Positions 40,594 to 49,125 are shown, counted from the stretch's first letter. The stretch: 64,000 nucleotides of DNA from Candidimonas humi (GCF_019166065.1 NZ_JAHTBN010000003.1:310001-374000), one strand, 5' to 3'. Notes: generated from the sequence alone by a model not told the origin. Translations and numbers: made by a program.

Positions 40594-40632
40594 ACCGCCG
40601 GTCTCTCTTCGGAGAGGCCGGCGGTCTTTTTG
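40594..40632. terminator. Bidirectional terminator at the end of the late operon
   Basis: A 14-bp stem, ACCGCCGGTCTCTC with GAGAGGCCGGCGGT (one G-T pair), capped by a TTCG tetraloop and followed by CTTTTTG. On the other side A-rich DNA gives a T tract on the minus strand. Serves the patatin gene (+) and the small gene at 40682 (-). Confidence 0.92.
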
Positions 40633-40681
40633 CATTTTGGGAACGTAATTACGAATCGATCGATGCCAAAGGAAAGAGCCT

Positions 40682-40924
40682 CTAGGCTTCTGAGATCGCT
40701 GCCTTCAGAATATTGACGTGAACACTGTTGCAGGCGACGAACGAAGAACCTCTGTAGCCGAGACTCAGTGACACGACGGCAGGATAGCTGGTTGGCCAGC
40801 CCTGTACATCGTTCATGACCCAATTTTCGCAATAGTCGGAAAATTCCGCCCTTATGGCTTTGCGAAATCCAGCCAGGGTGCGTACCAGATAGATTCCCGG
40901 CGCAATTTTTATCATGTTATCCAT
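40682..40924 (-). CDS. Hypothetical protein
   Basis: 80 residues from the ATG at 40924, with GAGGA 7 nt upstream: MDNMIKIAPGIYLVRTLAGF..., containing VSLSLGYRGSSFVACNSVHV. No signal or membrane span; no family recognised. Convergent with the late operon. Confidence 0.5.
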   Translation of the reverse strand: MDNMIKIAPGIYLVRTLAGFRKAIRAEFSDYCENWVMNDVQGWPTSYPAVVSLSLGYRGSSFVACNSVHVNILKAAISEA

Positions 40925-41019
40925 TATGTTCCTCATTGCACATTCGCGGGGTCGTGTGGTCATCTGCGCCTAAGTGGGCTCGGCGCTACACTACGCTCGG
41001 TTGATTGTAGGAGGCGCAG

Positions 41020-41217
41020 GTGGGCAAGGACGTCGAGTGGCGGAAAATGGACGAATACTATTGGATCGGGCCACCAGGCTGGACTATCTGCAGAGTCATC
41101 GTCGGCGGGAAAGACGCTTTCGAGCTCTGGCAGACCACCGAACCCGCGAAGATGGTGGCCGGGGGCCTGCCGTCACTGAAAGCCGCACAGAAGTGCTACG
41201 CGGAAGTGGCTGGGTAA
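41020..41217 (+). CDS. Hypothetical protein
   Basis: 65 residues from a GTG at 41020 preceded by GGAGG. It reads MGKDVEWRKMDEYYWIGPPG... and is beta-rich at the start. Likely a prophage accessory gene. Convergent with the SRAP gene, 14 bp away. Confidence 0.5.
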   Translation: MGKDVEWRKMDEYYWIGPPGWTICRVIVGGKDAFELWQTTEPAKMVAGGLPSLKAAQKCYAEVAG

Positions 41218-41231
41218 AGAAGGTCCTACGC

Positions 41232-42263
41232 CTACCCGATCCCTCCTGGCCCCAACAGCGGTTTAAAGTCCGACATTTTGGCCGCCGGCAGCGGCGCGCT
41301 CGAATCCTCACCCTGATATTTGCTGTTTCCCATGGCCCGCGTTACCTGGTGCCATGTGAAATCGGCCTCCGACTGCGCTTCCTTGAGGATTTCCAGCGCA
41401 GCCTTCGGCGTCGTGCCACGGTCAGTCCAGGCCTGCGCCAGTTCAAGAGTGAGCGTCAGCGGCCGGCGCGGGTGGATCTGCTGCAGCACATCGCGCGCGT
41501 CTGAAGTAACGATCGCGAATCCGTGGTGTCCATCATGCTCGGCACCTGGCTTCCAGCCGCATACGGCTGCGAGCCATATCGTTTGCGCGTCGCGCGGATG
41601 AATGTACCAGGGCTGTTTGTCCGGCTTTTCGCCCGTCCACTCATACCAGCCGTCCGCCGGAACGATCACGCGCCGGCTCATCGTGCCGCGCCAGAACGGC
41701 GAGTCGTCGACCAGCTTGTCGAGACGCGCATTCGCCGCGGGGCCGCGCTTGCCCCAGGAGGGCTCATAGCCCCAGAACAGCCGAGCGATCGCCAGGCGTC
41801 CGTCATCTAGCCAGTGAATGGTCCAGGGCATGGCGCCAGGCGCGACGTTGTAACGTGGTCGCGGGTGCTCGCTGGGCACATCGAGCACGGTGTAGTCGTC
41901 CGTGCCCCAGGTCTCCATGTATTCCCGGCCGCTTTTTTCCTGCTTGATCCGTCCGCACATTTCCAGCTCTCGCTCTTGCTGCGCATAGACTCCCGATACG
42001 ATCTGCTCGCGTTCGATGCGCCGACGCGTTTCGAGCATGCGTTCATACTCGAGGACGCAGGGCTCGAGCTTGATCGCGTCGTAAATCTCGCGAAAGAGCG
42101 CTTGCTGCTCGGGCGATTGATCACGAGTCACCAGCTTACCTAAATACTGGCGGATCGGCACGAGCAGGTCGCGAAAACGCCGAATCTCGCGCAGCAGCGT
42201 CATGACGTCCTGGTGACGTCGATTGCCGTCCTGAATGGCTTTGAGCTCGCGATGGGAAAGCAT
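41232..42263 (-). CDS. SRAP (SOS-associated peptidase, YedK/HMCES) with N-terminal extension
   Basis: The frame is 343 codons. The SRAP domain starts at an internal Met (residue 102, position 41960) followed at once by Cys (MCGRIKQEKS). Catalytic SRAP proteins need this Cys at position 2 to crosslink abasic sites. The other expected residues are present: NARLDK (Asn), WYEW (Glu) and IHPRRP (His). Translation from 41960 gives 242 residues, the family's normal size. The upstream 101 codons (charged, helical, ERMLETRRRIEREQ) also look coding and start 10 nt after a LexA box, so a leader protein or in-frame second product is possible. Confidence 0.85.
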   Translation of the reverse strand: MLSHRELKAIQDGNRRHQDVMTLLREIRRFRDLLVPIRQYLGKLVTRDQSPEQQALFREIYDAIKLEPCVLEYERMLETRRRIEREQIVSGVYAQQERELEMCGRIKQEKSGREYMETWGTDDYTVLDVPSEHPRPRYNVAPGAMPWTIHWLDDGRLAIARLFWGYEPSWGKRGPAANARLDKLVDDSPFWRGTMSRRVIVPADGWYEWTGEKPDKQPWYIHPRDAQTIWLAAVCGWKPGAEHDGHHGFAIVTSDARDVLQQIHPRRPLTLTLELAQAWTDRGTTPKAALEILKEAQSEADFTWHQVTRAMGNSKYQGEDSSAPLPAAKMSDFKPLLGPGGIG

Positions 42264-42272
42264 GGCTAAAAA

Positions 42273-42288
42273 CTGTATTTATGAACAG
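42273..42288 (-). promoter_or_regulatory. Perfect LexA (SOS) box before the SRAP gene
   Basis: CTGTATTTATGAACAG matches CTGT-N8-ACAG exactly and is near-palindromic. It lies 10 bp upstream of the SRAP-frame ATG at 42263, among AT-rich promoter-like sequence. It would make the gene DNA-damage inducible. Confidence 0.75.
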
Positions 42289-42425
42289 TATTTTTAGCAC
42301 AAGCCAGAATTGTGAGTTGTGACGGAATTGCGGTCGGAACGGGGGCCGAAGTAAAGAATTGCGGACTGAAGGATGTTTTGCGGACCAGAGAACAATTTAG
42401 AACGGCTCAAGATCCGCATGAACAT

Positions 42426-42499
42426 TGGAGGCGCGACTCGGAATCGAACCGGGGTACACGGATTTGCAATCCGCTGCATAACCACTCTGCCATCGCGCC
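42426..42499 (-). tRNA. tRNA-Cys (GCA)
   Basis: A full 74-nt cloverleaf: acceptor GGCGCGA/TCGCGCC, anticodon loop TTGCAAA, T-arm CCCGG-TTCGAAT-CCGAG (one mismatch at the base) and encoded TCCA end. It closely resembles E. coli tRNA-Cys. Its 3' end points toward the prophage, which fits integration into the 3' half of the gene with the prophage restoring it. Confidence 0.95.
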
Positions 42500-42615
42500 G
42501 GCAGGCGCCTGCATGTGGGCAGGCGCATCAGGAATCCGGGATGCTTTCCCGGAAACAGACGATAAGCCCCTGTAAGAAAGGGAAATCGTCTAAAGCCCGC
42601 CATTCTACACCAATT

Positions 42616-42665
42616 TGGAGGCTCGACTCGGAATCGAGCCGAGGCGCACGGATTTGCAATCCGTG
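42616..42665 (-). pseudogene. Truncated tRNA-Cys (3' fragment)
   Basis: The 3' half of a second tRNA-Cys, from the anticodon arm (GGATTGCAAATCC) to the TCCA end, about 85-90% identical to the same part of the intact gene. The matching acceptor stem GGCTCGA and D-arm are absent. The sequence runs instead into the stop codon of the MFS gene at 42679. A rearrangement or integration junction within the anticodon arm is likely. Confidence 0.75.
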
Positions 42666-42678
42666 GCTGGTCAGCGCA

Positions 42679-43977
42679 TCAGTTTGCCGCCAGCGCGGCA
42701 GGTGGCGCGAAGGCTTCCCCACGCCGGGGCAGGCGCAGCGATATGGCGGCGGCCACGAAGAGCAGGGCGCCGGCCATGCCGAACGAGACCAGGTGGGTGT
42801 GGAAGTGTTCGTACGCCCAGCCGCCCAGCCATGAGCTGATGGTGCCGCCTATCTGGTGGCTGACGTAGGCCAGGCCGTAGAGCACGCCGACGAGGCGCGT
42901 GCCGTATACATCGGCCAATATGGCCGAGGACAGCGCGACGCTGCCGGCCCAGACGACCCCGCCGATTGCGGCCACGCCGTAGAGCTGCCAGGGGGACGCG
43001 GCCTCGACCAGGCCGAAGAATCCCAGGCCGCGCACGATGTAGATGGTGGCCAGGATGCTGCGCCGCTGCACGACGTCCGACAGCCGTCCCAGCCCCAGCG
43101 AACTGAATATGGCCATGAGCCCGATCAGGGCTATGCCGAAGGAGCTGGTGTGCGCGTCGAAGCCATGGTCCATCAGCATCGGCATGCCGTGGGTGCCCAG
43201 CAGGTTCATGCTGAATCCGCAGGCGAAAAGGCCGAAGACGATTTGCCAGAAGGGGGCGGTGTGCACGGCTTCGTGCAGGCTGAGCGCGGGTGCCGGCGGC
43301 ATGGCGGCACGCGTCGGGCGTGCGTTGCGCGCGGCGCTGTCTTTGGCGCTGGTGGGCTGGTTCGCGTCGCTGCGCAGGTCGGCATTTTCCGGCGCCTGCT
43401 CGCGTACGACCCACAGCGCGGTGGGAATGGCGGCCAGCGCATACAGCAAGGCGAAGCCGGCCATGGTCTCGCGCCAGCCGAGCGATGCGATGGCGGAGGT
43501 GAAGACGGGAGTGAGAATGGCGATGCCGGCCATCGAGCCGGCCGATAAGGAAAACAGGGCCATGCCGCGCTGGCGTACGAACCAGCGGCTGATGATGGGG
43601 GTGAAGGTTACCGGGCTGGCCAGGGCGAGGCCGACCGACAGGCCCACGCCGAACGACAGCAGCAGGCCGACCCAACTGGTGGCCATTACCGTGCCCGTTA
43701 CCGAAGCCGCGACGATCACGGTACCCGCCAGCAGCACGTTGCGGGTGCCCCAGGTTCCGACGAGTTGGCCGACTGCTGGCATCGACAAGCCGTACACCAT
43801 CATGCCTACGGCGACGATGGAGGACAGTTCGCTGCGATCCAGCCCCAAGTCGTGGGCCATGGGCAGGAAGAAGGGGCCGATGCTCAGCCGCAAGCCTACC
43901 GTGAGCAGGGTCAGCACGGTGGCCGAGGCGACGATGGCCCAACCGAAATAAATACCCTTGCGTTCGACCCTGGCCAT
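42679..43977 (-). CDS. MFS transporter
   Basis: 432 residues, 12 predicted membrane spans. The N-half has GIYFGWAIVASATVLTLLTV and the loop FVRQRGMALFSLSAGSMAGI, of the type seen in the monocarboxylate/oxalate-formate branch. Cytoplasmic loop about 205-235. Divergent from the acuR-type regulator gene, so its substrate may be a small carboxylate linked to acrylate metabolism. Its 3' end abuts the truncated tRNA-Cys. Confidence 0.85.
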   Translation of the reverse strand: MARVERKGIYFGWAIVASATVLTLLTVGLRLSIGPFFLPMAHDLGLDRSELSSIVAVGMMVYGLSMPAVGQLVGTWGTRNVLLAGTVIVAASVTGTVMATSWVGLLLSFGVGLSVGLALASPVTFTPIISRWFVRQRGMALFSLSAGSMAGIAILTPVFTSAIASLGWRETMAGFALLYALAAIPTALWVVREQAPENADLRSDANQPTSAKDSAARNARPTRAAMPPAPALSLHEAVHTAPFWQIVFGLFACGFSMNLLGTHGMPMLMDHGFDAHTSSFGIALIGLMAIFSSLGLGRLSDVVQRRSILATIYIVRGLGFFGLVEAASPWQLYGVAAIGGVVWAGSVALSSAILADVYGTRLVGVLYGLAYVSHQIGGTISSWLGGWAYEHFHTHLVSFGMAGALLFVAAAISLRLPRRGEAFAPPAALAAN

Positions 43978-44215
43978 GCTGCTTTCCCCTTCCTGGTTTT
44001 TCTGCTGCCCGCGCGACGCGGGCGATGTCCGGACTCTTGCGTCTTCGATGCGTTTGTCGACCGCATCTGCTCGCCGGCGCGCTTGTTGCGTATGGCTTGT
44101 TCAAGCGGCTGACGAAGCGTGCGGCGCTAAACGCTATATTCAAAGGCTACCACGAAGCGATCGGCACGGTTTCGTGTGGCGGCATCTTCGTTTCGAATCG
44201 CCTGGGTTGAATTTT

Positions 44216-44232
44216 ATAGACGATTAGTCTAT
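44216..44232. promoter_or_regulatory. Inverted repeat, likely AcuR operator
   Basis: ATAGAC-GATTA-GTCTAT, a perfect 6-bp inverted repeat in the 346-bp AT-rich divergent region between the MFS gene and the TetR-type regulator. Size and position fit a TetR-family operator controlling both genes. The downstream ATTTTATTACATAATTAATT stretch (44231-44250) is the probable promoter. Confidence 0.5.
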
Positions 44233-44323
44233 TTTATTACATAATTAATTTAATTGGTCTCGGAACAGGTGAGCCGGGGCTTGATCGGATGGCTTCGGCT
44301 TCAAGATGAAGGGAACCCCACGT

Positions 44324-45073
44324 ATGCCCAACACCTCTGCCACACCCGCCGCCGCAACGGCGCCGGCCGCTGACGGCAGCTCGCAGGTGCCGGCTGGCCG
44401 GCCGCGGCGCCGCGGCCGGCCAGCCGGCGATGGCGCCGCGCATGCCGACGTGCGCCAGAGTCTCTTGCGCGTCGGCGTTGCGGTATTGACCGAGCAGGGC
44501 TTCGCCTCGGTCGGCATCGACGCAATATTGCGATCGGCGGGTGTGCCCAAGGGCTCTTTCTATTATTACTTCGACAGCAAGGAGGCCTTCGGGCTGGCGT
44601 TGATCGACGCCTATGCGGAATATTTCGCCGCCAAGCTGGATCACTGGTTTTCGGATGTGTCTTGCCCGCCGCTGGCGCGCCTGCGCAATTTCATTGACGA
44701 CGCCAGGCAGGGCATGGCCCGCTATGAGTTTCGCCGTGGCTGCCTGGTCGGAAACCTAGGGCAGGAAATGGGGGCGTTGCCCGAATCGTTTCGCGGCCGC
44801 CTGTTGGAAGTGTTTGCCGATTGGCAGCGGCGTACCGCCGCGTGCCTGCGCGCGGCGCAAGACGCCGGCGAAATCGCCGCCGACGCCGATTGCGAGCGAC
44901 TGGCGGCATTTTTCTGGACTGGATGGGAAGGCGCCGTCCTGCACGCCAAGCTGGCGCGCAGTCCGCGGGCGCTGGATGTTTTCGCCGAAGGGTTCTTCGC
45001 TTGCGCGGGCGCGGCTACTCATGCTCTCGCCCGGACATCCGCATCATCCCGTAAATCGGTAAATCGCCAGTAA
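44324..45073 (+). CDS. acuR: TetR-family regulator, AcuR-like
   Basis: 249 residues from the ATG at 44324 (GAAGGGA upstream); an ATG at 44306 in frame has no ribosome site. A long Ala/Pro-rich N-terminus with GRPRRRGRPA precedes a TetR HTH (VLTEQGFASVGIDAILRSAG, then VPKGSFYYYFDSKEAFGLAL). It resembles AcuR, the acrylate-responsive repressor of acuI operons, and the next gene is acuI. Probably represses acuI and the divergent MFS gene. Confidence 0.75.
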   Translation: MPNTSATPAAATAPAADGSSQVPAGRPRRRGRPAGDGAAHADVRQSLLRVGVAVLTEQGFASVGIDAILRSAGVPKGSFYYYFDSKEAFGLALIDAYAEYFAAKLDHWFSDVSCPPLARLRNFIDDARQGMARYEFRRGCLVGNLGQEMGALPESFRGRLLEVFADWQRRTAACLRAAQDAGEIAADADCERLAAFFWTGWEGAVLHAKLARSPRALDVFAEGFFACAGAATHALARTSASSRKSVNRQ

Positions 45074-45188
45074 ACGGTGCGTTGTCAGTAAACGGCAGCT
45101 CGTCAGGTAAACGGCAACTCGTCAGGTAAACGGCGGGTCATCGGGTAAACGGCAACTCATCGGGTAAACGACAACTCGTCAGTAAAGG
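45070..45188. repeat. Tandem 18-19 bp minisatellite between acuR and acuI
   Basis: Six units starting GTAAACG (at 45070, 45088, 45107, 45126, 45145 and 45164), plus a partial at 45182, with consensus GTAAACGGCAACTCGTCAG. Spacings are 18, 19, 19, 19, 19 and 18 bp. It fills the intergenic gap and ends 8 bp before the acuI ribosome site. Confidence 0.9.
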
Positions 45189-45202
45189 GAAAGGAGCCAG
45201 CA

Positions 45203-46189
45203 GTGTTCAAGGCAATACTCATAGACAAAGCGGAAAACGGCCAAAGCGTTGCTCTGGCCGATGTTGCGGACGATCGCTTGCCCGCCGGCAGCGTCACTGT
45301 ACGCGTGGCGTATTCCACGCTGAACTACAAGGATGCGCTGGCGATTACCGGCAAGTCGCCTATTGTGCGCAGCTACCCCATGGTGCCCGGCATCGATTTC
45401 TCGGGCGTGGTGGAGCATTCCGACGATCCGCAATACAAGGTGGGCGATCGCGTGGTGCTCAATGGCTGGGGTGTCGGCGAGAAACATTGGGGAGGCCTGG
45501 CGGGCAAGGCCCGCGTGGATGGCGGCTGGCTGGTGCCCTTGCAGGCGCCGTTCACGCTGCGCCAGGCCATGGGCATAGGCACCGCCGGCTACACCGCGAT
45601 GCTGTGCGTAATGGCGCTGGAACGCCACGGGGTCAAACCGGAATCGGGCGAAGTGCTTGTGACGGGCGCCGCGGGCGGGGTGGGCAGCGTGGCGGTAGCC
45701 ATATTGGCCAGGCTGGGCTATACCGTTGCCGCAGTGACGGGCCGGCCGCAGGAATCCGATTACCTCAAGGCGCTGGGCGCGCACGAGATCCTGGATCGCG
45801 CGCAATTCAGCGAGCCCGGCAAGCCCCTGGCGAAGGAGCGCTGGGCCGGCGCCGTCGACGTGGCGGGGGGCAATGTGCTGGCGAATGTTTGCGCCGCCAT
45901 GCGCTATCGCGGCACGGTCGCCGCTTGCGGCTTGGCCGCGGGCATGGGCTTTCCGGCCACCGTCGCGCCCTTCATATTGCGCGGGGTGACGCTGGCGGGA
46001 GTGGACAGTGTGATGTGTCCCAAGCCCGACCGCCTCGAGGCCTGGCGCCGCCTGGCGCGCGACCTCGACCCAGCGGTGCTGGACGGTCTGACGCACGATG
46101 TGCCGCTGGACGGAGTGATTGCCGCGGCAGGGGATCTGGTGCAAGGGCGGATACGCGGCCGCATCATCGTGCCCATCCATAAGGATTGA
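45203..46189 (+). CDS. acuI: Acrylyl-CoA reductase (NADPH), AcuI
   Basis: 328 residues from a GTG with AGGAG 7 nt upstream. Medium-chain dehydrogenase/reductase of the YhdH/AcuI type: [49 protein letters not shown] and the cofactor motif [20 protein letters not shown]. Lacks zinc ligands. Reduces toxic acryloyl-CoA to propionyl-CoA, detoxifying acrylate or 3-hydroxypropionate intermediates. Confidence 0.93.
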   Translation: MFKAILIDKAENGQSVALADVADDRLPAGSVTVRVAYSTLNYKDALAITGKSPIVRSYPMVPGIDFSGVVEHSDDPQYKVGDRVVLNGWGVGEKHWGGLAGKARVDGGWLVPLQAPFTLRQAMGIGTAGYTAMLCVMALERHGVKPESGEVLVTGAAGGVGSVAVAILARLGYTVAAVTGRPQESDYLKALGAHEILDRAQFSEPGKPLAKERWAGAVDVAGGNVLANVCAAMRYRGTVAACGLAAGMGFPATVAPFILRGVTLAGVDSVMCPKPDRLEAWRRLARDLDPAVLDGLTHDVPLDGVIAAAGDLVQGRIRGRIIVPIHKD

Positions 46190-46361
46190 TTTTGCAGGCG
46201 TGCGCAGCCCTTGCAGCCGCGCATGCTGCCCGGTCGGTTTGTCCGCGGCACGCCAAGCCCGGGGCGGCGGACGACGGGCGGCGGCTCGTGCGCGGTAAAA
46301 CGCACAACAGTTCGGGCTCCCGCCAACACGGGCGCATTTCAAATTTTCCGGAGACTATTCC

Positions 46362-46940
46362 ATGACTAAGAGCACAGCACCGGCCATCGGCCGTTTTCCC
46401 ATACCGGCCCTGGCCGATTTGCCCGAGGACATCCGCGCGCGCATTGTCGCGGTACAGGAAAAGTCCGGTTTCATTCCCAATGTGTTCCTGGTGCTGGCGC
46501 ATCGCCCGGACGAGTTCCGGGCCTTCTTCGCTTATCACGATGCTTTGATGGACAAACCCGGCAATCTCAGCAAGGCCGAGCGCGAAATGATCGTCGTGGC
46601 CACCAGCAACGCCAACCAGTGCCAATACTGCGTGGTGGCGCACGGCGCGATTCTGCGCATCCGGGCCAAGAACCCGCTGATCGCCGACCAGGTCGCCGTC
46701 AATTACCGCAAGGCCGACCTCATGCCCCGGCAGAAGGCCATGCTGGACTTTGCCATGAAGGTCTCGGCCAGCGCCTATGCCGTGAATGATGCCGACATGG
46801 AAGTCTTGCGCGGCCATGGCTTCGATGACGAGGATATCTGGGACATCGCCGCCATCGCGGCGTTCTTCGGCCTTTCGAACCGCATGGCCAACGTCACCAA
46901 TATGCGGCCCAACGATGAGTTCTATGCGATGGGCCGCTGA
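46362..46940 (+). CDS. Peroxidase-related AhpD-like protein
   Basis: 192 residues of the carboxymuconolactone decarboxylase/AhpD superfamily: SGFIPNVFLVLAHRPDEF, and the redox motif NQCQYCVVAHG (CxxC with the downstream His, about residues 87-97). Reduces peroxides or alkyl hydroperoxides with a thiol partner. Full length for the uncharacterised peroxidase-related subfamily. GGAG lies 9 nt before the ATG. Confidence 0.85.
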   Translation: MTKSTAPAIGRFPIPALADLPEDIRARIVAVQEKSGFIPNVFLVLAHRPDEFRAFFAYHDALMDKPGNLSKAEREMIVVATSNANQCQYCVVAHGAILRIRAKNPLIADQVAVNYRKADLMPRQKAMLDFAMKVSASAYAVNDADMEVLRGHGFDDEDIWDIAAIAAFFGLSNRMANVTNMRPNDEFYAMGR

Positions 46941-47160
46941 GCGTGCCTTACCAATATTGATCGCAAAAAAGGTGTGCGAGGAGGACCGCGCAAGATGAGC
47001 CGCGCAGCCAGGCCCGGCGAGTGACGGGCGAGGGGTAAAGGGCAAGCGGCCAAGAGGCAAGGGCAGGAGGGCGACGACAGGAAAGCAACGGCAAAAAGGC
47101 AAGGGCAGCAAGGCAAGGGCCAGGAGTCGGCGGACACAAGCAGGGCAAGGCAAATTTAGG
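46941..47160. other. Purine-rich low-complexity intergenic stretch
   Basis: Between the AhpD-like gene and the marR promoter. The + strand is dominated by irregular repeats of GGCAAGGG/GCAAGGGCA (about 47025-47150). No gene, RNA or clean tandem repeat is seen. Confidence 0.5.
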
Positions 47161-47168
47161 CAGTTTGG

Positions 47169-47196
47169 CTTGCAAGGTAAACTTGCAAGTTATACT
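47169..47196 (+). promoter_or_regulatory. MarR operator and promoter
   Basis: Two perfect CTTGCAAG palindromes at 47169-47176 and 47182-47189. Together they form the inverted repeat TTGCAAG-GTAAA-CTTGCAA, directly followed by a -10-like TATACT (47191-47196). This is a typical MarR autoregulatory operator ahead of marR at 47261. Confidence 0.6.
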
Positions 47197-47260
47197 GTTG
47201 AGATCGTCCCCTTGCTGATCGGCATGTGCCGGTATCCCGGGGGGCGTCGCGAGAACCGGA

Positions 47261-47692
47261 ATGCCGACCCAGATACCCGAAACCGCCGTCATCGATTTTG
47301 TCCAGGCCCTGGGCATGCTGGTGCGCCGCATGCGCGCGGCGGCTGCCACGCAAGAACTTTCCCTGACCGAGTCCGTCGTCATGGCGCGGCTGGAAAGAGA
47401 AGGCCCAGCGACGATCGCCGAGCTCGCCCGCGCCGAAGGCATGAAGCCCCAGTCCATGGGGGCGACCGTGGCCTCGCTCGAGGAACTGGGCATGCTCGAA
47501 CGCAGGCCGCATCCTACCGACGGCCGCCAGCAGCACGTCCGGCTGACTGCCCGCGGCGCTGCCGCACGCAAGAACACGGGCGACGCCAAGCGCAGTTGGC
47601 TGGCCCAGTCCATGAGCGGCCTGGACGCGGCGGACCGGGAAACGCTGTTCGCTGCCGGCCGCATCATGCGGCGCCTGGCGGAGTCCGAATGA
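47261..47692 (+). CDS. MarR-family regulator
   Basis: 143 residues. Winged helix with ESVVMARLEREGPATIAELA, RAEGMKPQSMGATVASLEEL and the wing RRPHPTDGRQQHVRLTARG. Overlaps the efflux pump gene by 4 bp and is preceded by a palindromic operator, so it most likely represses its own operon and is released by a drug or phenolic compound. Confidence 0.9.
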   Translation: MPTQIPETAVIDFVQALGMLVRRMRAAAATQELSLTESVVMARLEREGPATIAELARAEGMKPQSMGATVASLEELGMLERRPHPTDGRQQHVRLTARGAAARKNTGDAKRSWLAQSMSGLDAADRETLFAAGRIMRRLAESE

Positions 47693-49125
47693 GTCCCCCC
47701 AATCTCCAGGACACGTCGCAAGCGGCGCCCGCCAAGCCCCAGGATTCCGACCGCATCGATCCGCAAGTCTGGAAGGTGTCGGTGGTGGTCTTTCTCGGCC
47801 CATTCATGACGCAACTGGATTCGACCGTCGTGAATCTGTCGTTGTCGGCCATTCATCAGGATCTGCAGGCCTCGATCGCCACGACCCAGTGGGTCGTCAG
47901 CGGCTACTTGCTGGCGCTGGCGCTGATGCTGCCGATGAGCGGCTGGCTGGTCGATCGCGTCGGGGCCAAGCGCCTGTACCTGGCTTGTTTCTCGGCATTC
48001 ACGCTGACCTCGGTGCTGTGCGGCGCTTCGCGCACGATCGACGAGCTGATCTGCGCCCGCGTGCTGCAAGGCATGGCCGGCGGGATCCTGGCGCCCATGA
48101 CGCAGATGATGCTGGCCCGGGTGGCCGGCCGGCACATGGCGCGGGTGATGGGCTACACCGTCACGCCGGTGCTGATCGCGCCGATACTGGGACCGGTGGT
48201 GGCCGGTGCCATCCTGAAATATGCTTCATGGCCCTGGCTGTTCTTCCTCAACCTGCCGATAGGGCTGCTGGGCGTGGGACTGGCTGCGGCCTTGTTGCCG
48301 GGCGACGCCTCCACCATCCGCAAGCGCCCGTTCGACCTGCTCGGCTTCGCCTTGATCGCGCCCGGGCTGGCAAGCTTTCTTTATGGCCTGGAGCTGGCCA
48401 CCCACCGGCAGGGGGCCTCCGCGCTCGTGGCCGGCGTGGCGCTGGTGGGCGTGTTCATCTGGCATGCCAGGCGCAAGGGCGGCGCCGCGCTGATCGACCT
48501 GCGGCTGTTTCGCGGCCGCGTGTTTTCGGCGGCGGCCACCACGCAGTTCTGGGCCAACGGCCTGGCCTTTTCCAGGCAGTTCCTGATTCCGCTGTACCTG
48601 ATCACCAGTTGCGGCTTGTCCGCGCCCGCGGCGGGATGGACGATGGCGGCCATGGGCTTCGGCATGATGTGCTCATTCCCGATGGTGGGCACCTTGACGG
48701 AAAAATTCGGCTGCCGGGCGGTATCGGCCGGAGGCTCGTTCCTGGCCATGCTGGGCGTGCTGCCCTTTCTCTGGATGGTGTATACCCAATACTCGCCGGT
48801 CTTGGCCGCGGCATGCCTGTTCCTTACCGGGATCGGCCAGGGCACGATCAACATCCCGTCGATTTCGGCGGCTTATGCCTCGGTGGCGCGCGACCGGCTG
48901 GCGGTGGCCAACACCGCGATCAATATCGCCCAGCGGCTCGGAGGCCCGGTGACGGTGACCGTCATGGCCATCGTCATGTCGCTGGCCCAGACGCCGGTGC
49001 ATCAGGCGGCGGTGGACCCCCATTCGTTCATGGCGCCGTTCGCGCTGCTGATAGGCGTGAACCTGCTGGTGTTCGCCGCGGCCTGTCGTTTGCCGGTGTG
49101 GATACATCAACCCAAGGAGGACTGA
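47689..49125 (+). CDS. DHA2-type MFS efflux pump (EmrB/QacA)
   Basis: 478 residues, 14 predicted spans. PFMTQLDSTVVNLSLSAIHQ (motif D1 region), WLVDRVGAKRLYL and the ARVLQGMAGGILAPMTQMML block of motif C are characteristic of the DHA2 drug:H+ antiporter family. Partner of MarR in a two-gene operon; probably exports a toxic compound. No EmrA-like adaptor is next to it. Confidence 0.9.
   Translation: MSPPNLQDTSQAAPAKPQDSDRIDPQVWKVSVVVFLGPFMTQLDSTVVNLSLSAIHQDLQASIATTQWVVSGYLLALALMLPMSGWLVDRVGAKRLYLACFSAFTLTSVLCGASRTIDELICARVLQGMAGGILAPMTQMMLARVAGRHMARVMGYTVTPVLIAPILGPVVAGAILKYASWPWLFFLNLPIGLLGVGLAAALLPGDASTIRKRPFDLLGFALIAPGLASFLYGLELATHRQGASALVAGVALVGVFIWHARRKGGAALIDLRLFRGRVFSAAATTQFWANGLAFSRQFLIPLYLITSCGLSAPAAGWTMAAMGFGMMCSFPMVGTLTEKFGCRAVSAGGSFLAMLGVLPFLWMVYTQYSPVLAAACLFLTGIGQGTINIPSISAAYASVARDRLAVANTAINIAQRLGGPVTVTVMAIVMSLAQTPVHQAAVDPHSFMAPFALLIGVNLLVFAAACRLPVWIHQPKED

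Noticed and set aside
1-42430. Integrase or transposase for the prophage
   Set aside because: No tyrosine or serine recombinase or transposase was recognised in the window; the leftward early operon that should carry the integrase lies beyond the left edge.
42426-42665. The two tRNA-Cys sequences as attL and attR of one small element
   Set aside because: Only about 117 bp separates them, with no gene, and the orientation does not match integration into a tRNA 3' end.
42671-44143. 490-codon frame antisense-frame partner of the MFS gene
   Set aside because: Arg/His-rich frame-shifted reading of the MFS transporter, typical of high-GC DNA.
45070-45188. Possible CRISPR array
   Set aside because: Units are contiguous with no spacers and no cas genes; it is a tandem repeat.
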